Assembly: GCA_049487715.1 (NCBI GenBank)
Contig: CP150571.1
Span: forward strand, 434,001-498,000
Source of the DNA: Pycnococcus provasolii
Lineage: Eukaryota; Chlorophyta; Pseudoscourfieldiophyceae; Pseudoscourfieldiales
Reading direction: 5' to 3'
Length of the DNA stretch: 64,000 nt
The translations under genes and the position numbers were made by a program. Positions within the stretch are counted from its first letter, which is position 1. The number at the start of each line of letters is the position of its first letter. The notes under the pieces are model-generated. The model had not been told where the DNA came from. It saw only the letters and a list, made by a program, of their open reading frames with translations, and searched no databases. Below are positions 20,161-29,966 of the stretch, in pieces.

Positions 20161-21168
20161 ATGAATCCCCGAATTCATCGCCTCCCCCAAACCCAGTCGT
20201 TTCCCCCAGTCTCGCCCGTGATTTTTCGGCTCATGCCTGGAGCTGGTGGCGTTGGTGGCGTTGGCGTTGGCGCTGGCGTTGGTGGTGGCGCTGGCGTTGG
20301 TGGTGGCGCTGGCGTTGGCGTTGGTGGTGCTGTGGCGTCTCCGTCGTCTGCTGCATCTGCGTGGTCCTTTCTGCGCTCACCTTCTGCTCGAGATGTCAAA
20401 GGCCAGCGACGCACGCGCAAGGCGTTCGACGCACCGCTCAAGTGCTTTTCGCACATTCTGGTGATGGACTTTGAGTGGACGGCGGATAACAAGCCGAAGA
20501 TCGAACGTCAGAATTCGGGTGCAGAGCCTGCTATTCTCGGTGAAATCATCGAGTTTCCCGCGGTGCTCGTCTCCATGAATAAGTGGCCAGGGCAAGTCGT
20601 CGACTCGTTTCAGCGATATGTGCGACCTCTGCGACAACCGACGCTTAGCAAGTTCATCAAGGACCTCACGGCAATCACGCAGGAGCAGGTTGACGCAGGC
20701 GACCACCTCCCTCTAGTGCTGAGCGCGTTTGACACGTGGCTTCGGGTTCACGGCCTGAGCGTTGACGTCGACGACGCGAGCTGTTGTGTAGCCACGTGGG
20801 GCGACGTGGACGTGATGACCGTGCTCCGCAAAGACTTGGCAAGGCACAACGTGCCGCTGCCTCCGCTCTTTCGACGGTGGATTGATCTCAAATCTGTCTG
20901 GACGCAGCACTGGAAGACGAAGCCGACTGGAGGCCTAGAGGCGTGCGTTCGTTCTCTTGGCTTTGATTTTGAAGGTCGCGCACATTCAGGACTTGTGGAC
21001 TCGCTGAACACGTCCAAGATTGCCATAGAGCTTGCGCGAACCGGATTCCGCTTTGTGCGTGCGACGCGCGGTGTTGATGCGAATGGCTTGCCGTTTGGGT
21101 CGAGAGAGCGTGAGGAGCAGCAAAGAGACGGCGAAGCTGCACGCAACAAGCGACCCCGTGTACTGTAA
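20161..21168 (+). CDS. ERI1-like DEDDh 3'-5' exonuclease
   Basis: 335 residues; the start could also be the ATG at 20233. A Gly/Val-rich low-complexity segment (residues ~27-60) reflects a GGCGTTGGTGGT-type tandem repeat. The exonuclease domain starts HILVMDFEWTAD (first catalytic Asp and Glu), continues EIIEFPAVLV and FVRPLRQPTLS-like FQRYVRPLRQPTLSKF, then ATWGDVDVM (second Asp) and GRAHSGLVDSLNTSKIA (catalytic His and last Asp). ERI1-family enzymes trim histone mRNA, 5.8S rRNA or small RNAs. No SAP domain is visible, so it is closest to the short ERI1/ERI2/ERI3 type. The tail is rich in Arg and Glu. Confidence 0.85.
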   Translation: MNPRIHRLPQTQSFPPVSPVIFRLMPGAGGVGGVGVGAGVGGGAGVGGGAGVGVGGAVASPSSAASAWSFLRSPSARDVKGQRRTRKAFDAPLKCFSHILVMDFEWTADNKPKIERQNSGAEPAILGEIIEFPAVLVSMNKWPGQVVDSFQRYVRPLRQPTLSKFIKDLTAITQEQVDAGDHLPLVLSAFDTWLRVHGLSVDVDDASCCVATWGDVDVMTVLRKDLARHNVPLPPLFRRWIDLKSVWTQHWKTKPTGGLEACVRSLGFDFEGRAHSGLVDSLNTSKIAIELARTGFRFVRATRGVDANGLPFGSREREEQQRDGEAARNKRPRVL

Positions 21169-21271
21169 TAACATCACGCTGTAGTTTTAACTATTTGTAA
21201 CAAGAACAAGCAAAACAAACTTCTTTTTATATATTTTTTTTATCAGTGCTTTCCCTCGCTGTCGCGTCTAT

Positions 21272-21709
21272 TCACGGAACCCAAGTTCTGACGTGAAACT
21301 TGCTGACGCGAGCAGTGAGGTGGCTCTCGAACGCCGATAGCTCACGCACCTGTCCGTTGGTTCTTGCCCAGTTGATGTGCCTTGCAATTCTCTGCCTGAA
21401 GTGCGGCGCGACGGTCTTGACGTGCGGCTTTTGGCAGTGCGTGGACCCACCGAACACCTTTCCTCTGGTGTTGACTCGCGTCGTCGGCCTCCACGGGCAT
21501 GGCGCCGTTCGAGCTCTTTGTGCGCCGTTGAGTTCTTCTCTCATTTCCGCCGCCCGTATGGAGCTGTACGTGTGGTTGATGTGTCTGTCAAGCGCGGGTA
21601 GGAAGTGCGGCGCGACGTGTTCGAGCGTCGGTCGATCACTCTGCGTGGATCCACCGAACGACGCCCTGTACGTGCCCCCGAATCCCTGTGAGAGAGGACG
21701 GAGCGGCAT
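21272..21709 (-). CDS. Small basic protein made of two ~50-residue repeats, unknown
   Basis: 145 residues from an ATG. Module 1: SFGGSTQSDRP, then EHVAPHFLPALDRHINHTY and MREELNGAQR. Module 2: VFGGSTHCQKP, then KTVAPHFRQRIARHINWAR and VRELSAFE. The shared frame is F-GGST-x5-P-x4-V-APHF-x6-RHIN...REL. The two modules differ enough in DNA to argue for selection on protein. The repeated His/Arg helix could bind nucleic acid, but I know no family with this signature. An overlapping plus-strand frame lacks such internal order. Confidence 0.5.
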   Translation of the reverse strand: MPLRPLSQGFGGTYRASFGGSTQSDRPTLEHVAPHFLPALDRHINHTYSSIRAAEMREELNGAQRARTAPCPWRPTTRVNTRGKVFGGSTHCQKPHVKTVAPHFRQRIARHINWARTNGQVRELSAFESHLTARVSKFHVRTWVP

Positions 21710-22148
21710 GAATCAAAAGCGTTTTATGAGCAAGAAAAGGCAAGGTGTAAGTTGTGTGGAGGTGTTTCTCAGGCCTTACACAGTTAACGGTTAAGTGTGT
21801 GGAGACACTTATATAAATAAGCACGTAATATTTGACCGAGCAATGTCAAGTCAAGCTACAGTACAGAACCAGGCTTAAAATCGTCTATTTTTTAAAATAG
21901 CTAGAGGTATTTGGTGACTGATGGCGACCTGATGCGCCCCTGATTATCGTCCCATAGTTAAGAACTACTAACGTTTTACGTTTCTGTCGTGTCCACGATA
22001 CAAGTATCGTCGGAACACGCCGGCCGGCCTCTGGAACACGACAGACAGGCCCACAGGCACATTTGGCGTTTTTTGTTGCGCACTTGCACTTCGTTATAGA
22101 CTATACTTGGCAGTCGATCCATAGCGATATAATATATTTTTGTATAGC

Positions 22149-22201
22149 AAACTATATAGCCCTATATATTTTATGACGTCACGCCCATAGCGCTATATTG
22201 C
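22149..22201 (+). repeat. 53-bp AT-rich dispersed repeat, copy 1
   Basis: Contains ATATAGCCCTATATATTTTATG, a 6-bp variable block, then CGCCCATAGCGCTATATTGCC. The core ATAGCGCTAT is a perfect palindrome. Copy 2 is 401 bp downstream in the same orientation. The area is AT-rich and gene-free. Confidence 0.75.
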
Positions 22202-22549
22202 CTGAGAGGCCCTAACCCCGACTTTTTTTGGTCGGGGGAAATGGTCGGGGAAGTCGGGAAAAAAGTTCCCCGACCCCCCCCCCCCCCTCTTTTTCGACGA
22301 AAACCTGCACCAACAGGCGGAACGACACGGCATAACGACGGAGGACGCGCCAGCAGGTTCGTGGCAACTTGTGGGATGCGTGCAGGCTGCGAAGTAAGGT
22401 GTTCATGGGTGTGGGAAGCTGTGGGAACCTAAGGGAAACGTTTAAGGAGTAACAAGTTGAATTTAGTTACGAATTAAGTCGACTGTCCAATTAGGGGTTT
22501 GCGAAAACACGAACCCAAGGTTTTATATTGCCAAATATATGATATCAAA

Positions 22550-22602
22550 ATATATAGCCCTATATATTTTATGGTCTGACGCCCATAGCGCTATATTGCC
22601 AA
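22550..22602 (+). repeat. 53-bp AT-rich dispersed repeat, copy 2
   Basis: Matches 22149-22201 except for the central block (GTCTGA instead of ACGTCA). The two copies bracket ~350 bp that includes a poly-C run (22,267-22,288). They may be ends of a small non-autonomous element. Confidence 0.7.
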
Positions 22603-22751
22603 GTATATTATAGACTTCGTTAATAATAATGTTGTGGTGGTGGTGCGATCTACTTCTTACCCTTGGAAACGTCCTCTGTTTTAGTCTGTTTCTGATGCAA
22701 TAACAGGTGGTTCCTTTGTGTGAGACCTCCGGGGTTTGGGGCACTCCGCCT

Positions 22752-23491
22752 TGATGGAGGGTGTTTCCTAACCCCCACATCTACTGATTGGGGACCCCGG
22801 ATGGGCATTTGATTTAGATTCTAGAGGATTAGGTTTGTCACCCACTGGGACCCCCGGTGACCCAAGCTTTGGTCCCGGGACCTTTTGGTGACCTCCCCCT
22901 ACTAGTAACTTAACCACTCTTAACAATTTTAGTGGCGTCGTTCCTCCTTGGAGACAACCTAGGGAGGTTTAGGATACAACCGGTAAAGTTGTCACACGTA
23001 TACGTGGACTTCTCCACGACGTTCACTTAAAATCGTAACTTGCACCATGGAGAATAATCCTCAAGCTTTCCCTCGCTACCCGGACCTGCCGTCACGAATC
23101 TCTGACAACATGGAGAGCAAGGACATAATCCGACTGCAGCGAGACCTTACCACCAACGCTCTCAATCTCATGGGCGAAGGCGACAAGAAGAGGTACGACG
23201 GCCTCAGCGACGGGTACCGCCGCTGGGAAAAAGCAATCGTCAACATGATGGAGGGTGTTTCCTAACCCCCACATCTACTGATTGGGGACCCCGGATGGGC
23301 ATTTGATTTAGATTCTAGAGGATTAGGTTTGTCACCCACTGGGACCCCCGGTGACCCAAGCTTTGGTCCCGGGACCTTTTGGTGACCTCCCCCTACTAGT
23401 AACTTAACCACTCTTAACAATTTTAGTGGCGTCGTTCCTCCTTGGAGACAACCTAGGGAGGTTTAGGATACAACCGGTAAAGTTGTCACAC
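22752..23491 (+). mobile_element. Mini LTR element: two 246-bp direct repeats around 248 bp
   Basis: Repeats 22752-22997 and 23246-23491 appear identical. Each starts TGATGGAGGGTGTTTCC and ends GTTGTCACAC, close to the TG...CA convention of LTRs. The interior holds only a short gag-like ORF, with no polymerase, no clear polypurine tract and no obvious target-site duplication. It resembles a TRIM-type or internally deleted LTR retrotransposon. A plain tandem duplication with a 494-bp period is the alternative. Confidence 0.65.
23047..23265 (+). pseudogene. Truncated gag-like ORF inside the mini LTR element
   Basis: 72 codons from an ATG 50 bp after the left repeat: MENNPQAFPRYPDLPSRI, then IIRLQRDLTTNALNL and YRRWEKAIVNMMEG. 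It reads into the right repeat and stops there. The position just after the left LTR, and the helical composition, suit the start of gag. Confidence 0.4.
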
Positions 23492-23981
23492 TTTGGGCAT
23501 AATATAATATGGATGGGCAAGTTTAAGCACTACATTGTCACTACGATAAAAGGTCGAAACTACCCGTAACTTACAAGTCGAGGTTGTTGTCACAATTCAC
23601 ATCAGGACGCAGGAACAGGTCGGCAAAAACACTTGCAAGACTAAGGTGGAAGTGTCCCACTTTACTAGGTCGTGGACGCAGGTCGACAGGCAGTTCGCTA
23701 CTTCGCTCGGGCCTCGGCCGATAAGCCTAACCAGGTGCCAGGCTCAGCCGCGCACGTCATGTCGGTGGCTGTGTCGCTGGCTCGATGCCTCGATGCCGCG
23801 CGCACCTCCCGGCTCCCGCGCGCGGGGTTACCCCTAACCCCTAACCCTGTTAAGCAAACCCCCAATAATCTTTTTGCGTTTTTTCGTCTCGGGGCCTCTG
23901 CCCTTCGGCCCTTCGGCCCTTCGGCCCTTCTGGCGGCGGCGGCGCGTCCCATATTGTAGTCTATTGTATTATTTGTGCGTG

Positions 23982-26272
23982 ATGCCGCCGCCTCGTTCTC
24001 GTCGTCCTGGTCCTGGTGGTGCTCTCTCCTCTGCGGGTGGTGGTGGTGGTGCTTCCCGTGGTGGTGGTGGTCGTGGTGGTGGTGGTCGTGGTGGTGGTCG
24101 TGGTGGTGGTCGTACCTCGCTAAATAACGTCAACGGTCATGCGCGTTCGTTTTTAAGGTCGCTTCAGGATCTCGAAAAGGCCTCTGCTGGTGGTGGTGGT
24201 GGTGATGACGATGGTGATGATGTGAGTGGGGATTCGGATTCGGATGCCTCCGTGGATGACGACTCAGAAGAGTCGGATTTGCCTGAACACCTGCGAGGCG
24301 TCGTGAATTCCTCCGATGACGAAGATATCGACGACGAAGAGGCGTTTGCAAGCTCGGATGACGAGAAATTTGGACACATCAAATTCAACACAGGAAAGAA
24401 TCCGTCGACTTCGCAGAGAGCAGGAAGTCGACAAGACGACTCCGACGACGATGATGAGAACTCTTCAGAAGAAGAGGATTATGACGACGACAGTGAAGAC
24501 GACGACGACGACGACGACGACGACGGAGGAGAAATGCCTCTGGACGGAGGAGCTGGGTGGTTACATGACGGCGACGAAGAAGAAGACGATGATGGCGAAG
24601 AAGAAGAAGAAGAAGACGCAGACGCCGCTCGAAGGCTCGCTCGGTCCATCACCTCCACAGCCACTCCTGTGCCAACCAAGGCAAACATGATGCCCGTACG
24701 TACACTTGGAACCACGTCGAAGCTTGGTGACGGCGTTCTCGCGGCTTTCGACGATGAGACGGACGAAGGGGCACGCCTCGCGGCAAAATTAAGCGGTGCG
24801 CCCAGAGGGGTTGCACGAAAGCTCGCGCGGGCATCGGCGGATGCAGAGGCTGCCACGGCGGCGCCGCTGCCCAAGGTCGCAAAGGAGAGAGCGGAAAGGC
24901 AGGCAGGATACGCGCTCGCTACCGTGGAGGCGAGCAAGTGGGTTGGCGCCGTCACGGCGCACCGCAAGGCTGCGAGCATACGATTCCCGGATGCGCGCGA
25001 CAACGCCGCGGCACGCGCCGCCGCGGCAACCACGAACGCGCTAGCGGCGGATTACGTTGCGGATGATGACATGGAACGGGAAATGGCGGCTCAGCTGCAG
25101 GCTGCGATGGGAGCCGAGAGGAAGGCGGAGCTTGCTGCGCTGTCAAGAGGCGAGCTTGGCGGTCTGCCGGAGGACGATAAGGAGGGCAGAAAGGCGGCTG
25201 CACGTCTCGAGGAGGCACGAATCGCTCAGCTTTCGAGGCTTCGCACGCTGCTCTTCAAGGACGAGCTCAAGGCGAAGCGACTGCGCAAGATCAAATCCAA
25301 GGCACACCACCGACGTCTCAATCGCTCGGAGCGATTCAAGAAGCTGCGAGAGGGTGCTGACGATGCGGAGGAGAGAGCGGAGATCGATGCGGAGGAATCG
25401 CGCCGACTGGAGCTTGAACGACTCAAGGAGCGCGTTACACTTCGGCACAGCAACTCGGGGCAGTGGGCTCGACGTCTTGCGAAAAAGAAAGGTCTGCGCA
25501 TTTCAGGAGGCCCCGAGGCTGCCAAGGCGGTGAAACGCATGCTGGGCGAGCAGATGACGCTTGGCGAAAAACTCCGATCTAGGCAGGAGGAAAACGACGA
25601 CGAAGATGATGATGATGATGACGACGACATGGGAGATGAGGATGACGGTACGTGGATATTTTTTGTTTTCTGCAGCAAGTACCGGTGCATAAAAAGCAGG
25701 GATAGTGAGGCACGAATTCATTTTCTACCCATGCCCCTTGTCTCTCGTCTCGCACCGGCAGAGTGATGGTGTCGCTTTAATGGGTGAGGCCCTCATCGGG
25801 AGGATCGAGAGCACCCTCTCTCCTCCATGGCCATGATGAGTGCAGCCTCAATCCGCGGCACAACACACACACACGCACACACGCGCGCACGCGTACAAAA
25901 TGCTGTGGCACTTAAAATATTGGGAAGCTAACATTTTGCAATTTTCACCACCACCCCTAAACAAAATATATTCAGAGCCAAGCGATGACGAACGGAACGA
26001 GGCGGAAGATGTGCTTGCTGGTGTGACAACGAAAGAAAGTCGAGGAGCAAAGGGCATTGCAGGCTTGCCGTTCATGAAGCGTGCTGCCGAGAAGAGCAAG
26101 CAGAAGGCTCTAGCTGAGGCGCGTTCCCTTCTTCGCGAACTTGGCACGGCGTCGGGCGATGCGAGCCTAGAGCTGGAGGAGGAGCAGGAGCAGGACCAAG
26201 TTCCAGGCGCGGGACGAATGCGATTTGATGGTCGTGGCGAGCCTGAAAGTGAGCGCGACGACGACAAGGACG

Positions 26273-26303
<31 letters not shown>

Positions 26304-27162
26304 TGACGGTGACGGTGACGACGACGATGATCATGAAAGGAAAGAGCAACCTCCTCGGAGATTGGACAAATCGACCAGGCGAGGAGTGAAAGTGACACAG
26401 CCTCAGGCCACGAGGCGTGCGAAGGCGAGGCCTGAAGCCGAGGCACCAGTGTCCGAAGTACCACGGACGAAAAACGCCTCGCTCGTCTTTGATGCATTCG
26501 CCGCAGATGCCGATGCTGCGGCTGAATTTGCCGCAGAGAAACGGAGGATGGCAGAGGAAGAGTTGGCGGTACGCGATGCTGCCCTGGGTCGCAGCGACCT
26601 TGCAGACGCGGGCGTTCTGCCCGGTTGGGGGTCTTGGGGTGGACCAGACGGCAAGCCTAGTAAGCTTCCGGCTTGGGTTGCTGAGGCGGCTGCGCGTGCG
26701 AAGAAGCGCAAGGATGCTTACATGAACAATCGAACGGATGCACGCAATGTGCATGCGGTGATTTCAGAACGAGCGGACAAAAAACTCGGAGAAATGCAGG
26801 TGGGGCAGATTCCTCACGGCTACGGCAATTCCGCGCGCGTGTACGAGGCGATGATGCGCCAACCGCTTGGTCGCGATTGGAACACTGACGCAAGCTTCCG
26901 TAATCTGACGCGGCCAGCGGTGCTAACGACGAAGGGCGTTGCTATTCAGCCTCTCAAGGTTGGACAGACTCTCGTGGCGGAGGGTGCGGTGATGGGCCGA
27001 GGCACCGCGAGGAGCGGCGTCGACGGTTCGGGCAATGCGCTCCGTCGAAATGCGGCGATGAGCCGCAAACGTGCGGCTGCCGAACAGCTCGCTCGCAAGG
27101 ACGTCGCATCCAAGTCTATGCGCCGGCCATTCCTTGCCAGTGCGGATGGCGGCGCGTTGTAA
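23982..27162 (+). CDS. UTP14: UTP14, U3 small-subunit processome component
   Basis: Exons 23982-25647 and 25976-27162 give 950 residues. The ATG at 23982 follows a telomere-like motif (23,829-23,847). The N-terminus is Pro/Arg then Gly/Arg-rich (RGGGGRGGGG), followed by long Asp/Glu tracts. The conserved UTP14 core includes AASIRFPDARDN, KDELKAKRLRKIKSKAHHRR and ERVTLRHSNSGQWARRL. After the intron come LPFMKRAAEKSKQKAL and the signature LPGWGSWGGPDG, then RPFLASADGGAL at the end. UTP14 activates the helicase DHR1 during 18S rRNA maturation in the nucleolus. The tracts of GAC/GAA triplets may be prone to length change. Copy B of the shared 3' element follows directly. Confidence 0.93.
25648..25975 (+). 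other. Intron of UTP14 (328 nt)
   Basis: Donor GACG|GTACGTGG and acceptor ATATATTCAG|AGCCAAG. The splice rejoins DDE to PSDDERNEAEDV in frame. It contains an (AC)n/(GCGC) run at 25,862-25,893. Confidence 0.85.
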
Positions 27163-27165
27163 ATT

Positions 27166-27222
27166 GATAAGATCGCTCATTCAGTAAAATTGAACGTACT
27201 TTACTTTGTCCAACGGTGGTCC
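27166..27222 (+). repeat. Shared 3' element, copy B (after UTP14)
   Basis: GATCGCTCATTCAGTA, a spacer, then TTTACTTTGTCCAACGGTGG. It starts 4 bp after the UTP14 stop and lies in the short gap before the antisense kinase gene. Confidence 0.75.
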
Positions 27223-27314
27223 ATTCACATAGATGTTTTCGTGTTTACTATTAAAGTGCAGTATATACAGTACAACGCCATTACTATACGACGACGCAGT
27301 TCTAGAGCAAAGTT

Positions 27315-29963
27315 TCAGCCCTCGGATCCGACGCGCAAGCGCTTTTGCCCGACCTGCGGTGGGCCTTGAGCATGATCGATCGCCTCGGCATGACGTAATA
27401 ACTCCTTCCACGCTTCGTTGATGCGATTAAAACCCTCGGCTGTGTGCGGTCGATCATCCTTACCGCGCGAACAGCAGTCGTGACACAGACGAATCAGCAC
27501 AAAGGGGTGCTCATCGTCGTCATCAAATCGCAGAGGTTCGCCTCTTTGCGCTTTTTCTCGCGCGCTGGCTTCTGGAACACCGTGCCATACATCGCGCGCT
27601 TGGAGCACCTCCCAGATGAATCTTCCGTACGCAAACGTGTCGCTTGCCGCACTCGCGGTGCCTTCGCTGGCGAGCTCCGGGGCGGTGTGTGTGATCGTAC
27701 CGAGCCTGTTTGCAATCGCAATGCTCTCACCCTTCTCAAGGATTATTGAGTGACCAAAATCTCCAAGCTTTGCCGTGTATCGCCATTTGTAGCCCGGATA
27801 TGCAAGGGGAACCTCGCTCCTGAGAAACACGTTGCTGGCTTTCACGTCGCTGTGAATAACGCCATGGGTGTGCAAAAATTGCAAGCCCATCAGCACCTGG
27901 CGGCATACGTCAATCTTCCGCATTTCGATTTGCACTTTGCTCGAGCAGTCTTGGTAGAGGATCCCATCTTGAATGTGCGATTTAACAGATTTCCCGTCAC
28001 ACATCTCCTGCACCAAAACGGCGTGATCGCGCCTTACAGACGGCATGCGATATATGTACGTGGCGAACGTGCGCACGAGATTCGGGTGGTCTGCCATGTC
28101 CGCGATCATGATCTCGCTCTTTGCCGATGCACGAGCATGCTGAGATTCTGTGAATGCACCGTTGAGCGTGTCTGCTTCTGGCTCACTATCGGAGGAGTTG
28201 TACTCGATGCACTTCATTGCGCAACCCTGTCCGTAGTACATGACAGGGAAAACGGCTCCGTAACTTCCGGAGGCAATACGCTCGAGGCCGTAATCGTGCA
28301 AGGTAAGTCCCTTTTCCGCACCCTCCTCCGCTACCCAGGCTCCGAGATTCACTTCGAGTTCGGAGGTTGGCGAGCCTCGAATCGCAAAGATGGAGTATTT
28401 TGACATTGAGCTTGTCGTGGTCGTGCCGTTTGTTATCCGTGTGTCCAGCGACGAGGTGCTTGCTTCTTTTTCCACATCGCCCTCTTCGACGTCGGGTTGT
28501 GCTTGCATATCGGCGACCATCTCAACGGAGTGGCTTGAAATGTTAGCTGGTCTATCCTCCTCACGATCTTGCTTCTCCTCAGAACTCACGGAGTAATGCC
28601 TTCGCATAGCCAATATGCCAGTGCCAACGAAGCACGAAATTGAGATAATTCCTGCGACAGATATGCCGACGATTGTGTACGTATCGGCGCCACCTGACCT
28701 GCTCAGTGTAGGAGTCGGCGGAAGGATGGATGGTATTGATGGCATTGATGGCATTGGCGGCATTGGCTCTAACTCTCCTTTGGCTGGCGGCCGCGGAGGA
28801 GGTGGAGGTGGTGGAGAAGGCGAGAGTGGCGGAGGAGGTGGAGGAGGCACCAGCTTGTCGATGACGTCAGCAAATGCATACGGCCCAAGCACCGTCACGT
28901 CACCAGGCGCTATATCGATCGTCGGACTGCCAACGGCCAGGAGCCTCGCCGGTTGGTCGGAGTGTGCGCTGAACGTGTGGCAATTCCTTCCCATCCCGCC
29001 CCCCAGTAGCACGGAGTTCCCCGCAAACGTGCAGTTGTAGCATTCGATGATTCCGTGGTCGGCGACGATCGCACCTCCGTACTGCATGCCGCTGTTTTCC
29101 GTAAATGATGTTTCGTAGAAGACGGCTTTGGCGGAGCACCAGACGTACACCGCGCCGCACCGCCAGCTGGCCTTGTTGCGCACGAATTCGCAGTCGTCGA
29201 ACGTCGCGGAGGAAGACCACAGAAAGACTGCACCGCCCCATCCAGAACCCGCATTCTCCGAACCCGCCTTGGCTTGGTTCGCTTCGAACGCACTCCCGCG
29301 GAACGTCAACTCGACGTCGTTTTTCGCTGAGTAGATGGCTCCACCTTGCCCGGCAATATTTCGCACAAACGCGCAGTTTTCGATGAGCGCATTTCCTCTA
29401 GCGGACTGTGCGAAGTGGACTGCGCCACCGTTTTCCAGATAAGCGTTGCCGTTGACAAACTCGAGGTTTGCGAACGTTATGTTGACGACAGACTCGACAT
29501 AGAAGTGCCTGCACTGTTCTTTCGCATCGAAGACACACCGTTGCTTTGAGCACATTCCGATAACTTGGACACTGCGCGCGATGACAATGGTGCCGTCACC
29601 AGTGGTGGTCTCTGTGTCGTATGGCCAGCTTATGGACGCGTTGACGCGTATCACTTCAGGTCCGCCTTTGTCTTCGACGAGCGCTTTCAGCTGCGTGTAC
29701 GTCTCCACCACCACACCATGAGTGGTATTGGTATGGTTCGTCTGTGCGTTAGCTGTGCGTGTTTGAAAATACAGAATGAGGCCACCGATGACCAGAGACA
29801 CCAACCAGAGAGAACCTCGAGACCACCCCGGCGTGGCCAGCCGCACTTGTCGTTGAAGATACGCCGGTCGCTTACGTTTAGAAAACGGCACGCGGTCTTT
29901 TCTGAAGGTGTGCGTAGGTTCGCTTCGAACGCACTTCGTGCAAGTCCATTGTTGCAGCATCAT
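27315..29963 (-). CDS. Receptor-like Ser/Thr kinase with a beta-helix ectodomain
   Basis: 882 residues from the ATG at 29963. An N-terminal signal anchor (SLWLVSLVIGGLILYF, ~50-65) leads into a right-handed parallel beta-helix: repeats such as ENGGAVHFAQSARGNALIEN, GSGWGGAVFLWSSSATFDDC and CGAVYVW. A Pro-rich, wall-type linker (PPPPPPPLSPSPPPPPPP) precedes a TM helix at ~434-458. The kinase occupies ~575-870, with the VAIK-type Lys in CAMKCIEY (~584), HSDVKASN (~702; Arg of HRD is Ser), GDFGHS (~736) and THTAPELAS. Key catalytic residues Lys, Asp, Asn and Asp are present, so it should be active, of the non-RD class. It may be a cell-surface receptor whose ligand is a wall polysaccharide or protein; that is inference. 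The gene at 31.3-33.7 kb has a related ectodomain. Confidence 0.85.
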   Translation of the reverse strand: MMLQQWTCTKCVRSEPTHTFRKDRVPFSKRKRPAYLQRQVRLATPGWSRGSLWLVSLVIGGLILYFQTRTANAQTNHTNTTHGVVVETYTQLKALVEDKGGPEVIRVNASISWPYDTETTTGDGTIVIARSVQVIGMCSKQRCVFDAKEQCRHFYVESVVNITFANLEFVNGNAYLENGGAVHFAQSARGNALIENCAFVRNIAGQGGAIYSAKNDVELTFRGSAFEANQAKAGSENAGSGWGGAVFLWSSSATFDDCEFVRNKASWRCGAVYVWCSAKAVFYETSFTENSGMQYGGAIVADHGIIECYNCTFAGNSVLLGGGMGRNCHTFSAHSDQPARLLAVGSPTIDIAPGDVTVLGPYAFADVIDKLVPPPPPPPLSPSPPPPPPPRPPAKGELEPMPPMPSMPSIPSILPPTPTLSRSGGADTYTIVGISVAGIISISCFVGTGILAMRRHYSVSSEEKQDREEDRPANISSHSVEMVADMQAQPDVEEGDVEKEASTSSLDTRITNGTTTTSSMSKYSIFAIRGSPTSELEVNLGAWVAEEGAEKGLTLHDYGLERIASGSYGAVFPVMYYGQGCAMKCIEYNSSDSEPEADTLNGAFTESQHARASAKSEIMIADMADHPNLVRTFATYIYRMPSVRRDHAVLVQEMCDGKSVKSHIQDGILYQDCSSKVQIEMRKIDVCRQVLMGLQFLHTHGVIHSDVKASNVFLRSEVPLAYPGYKWRYTAKLGDFGHSIILEKGESIAIANRLGTITHTAPELASEGTASAASDTFAYGRFIWEVLQARDVWHGVPEASAREKAQRGEPLRFDDDDEHPFVLIRLCHDCCSRGKDDRPHTAEGFNRINEAWKELLRHAEAIDHAQGPPQVGQKRLRVGSEG

Positions 29964-29966
29964 CAC

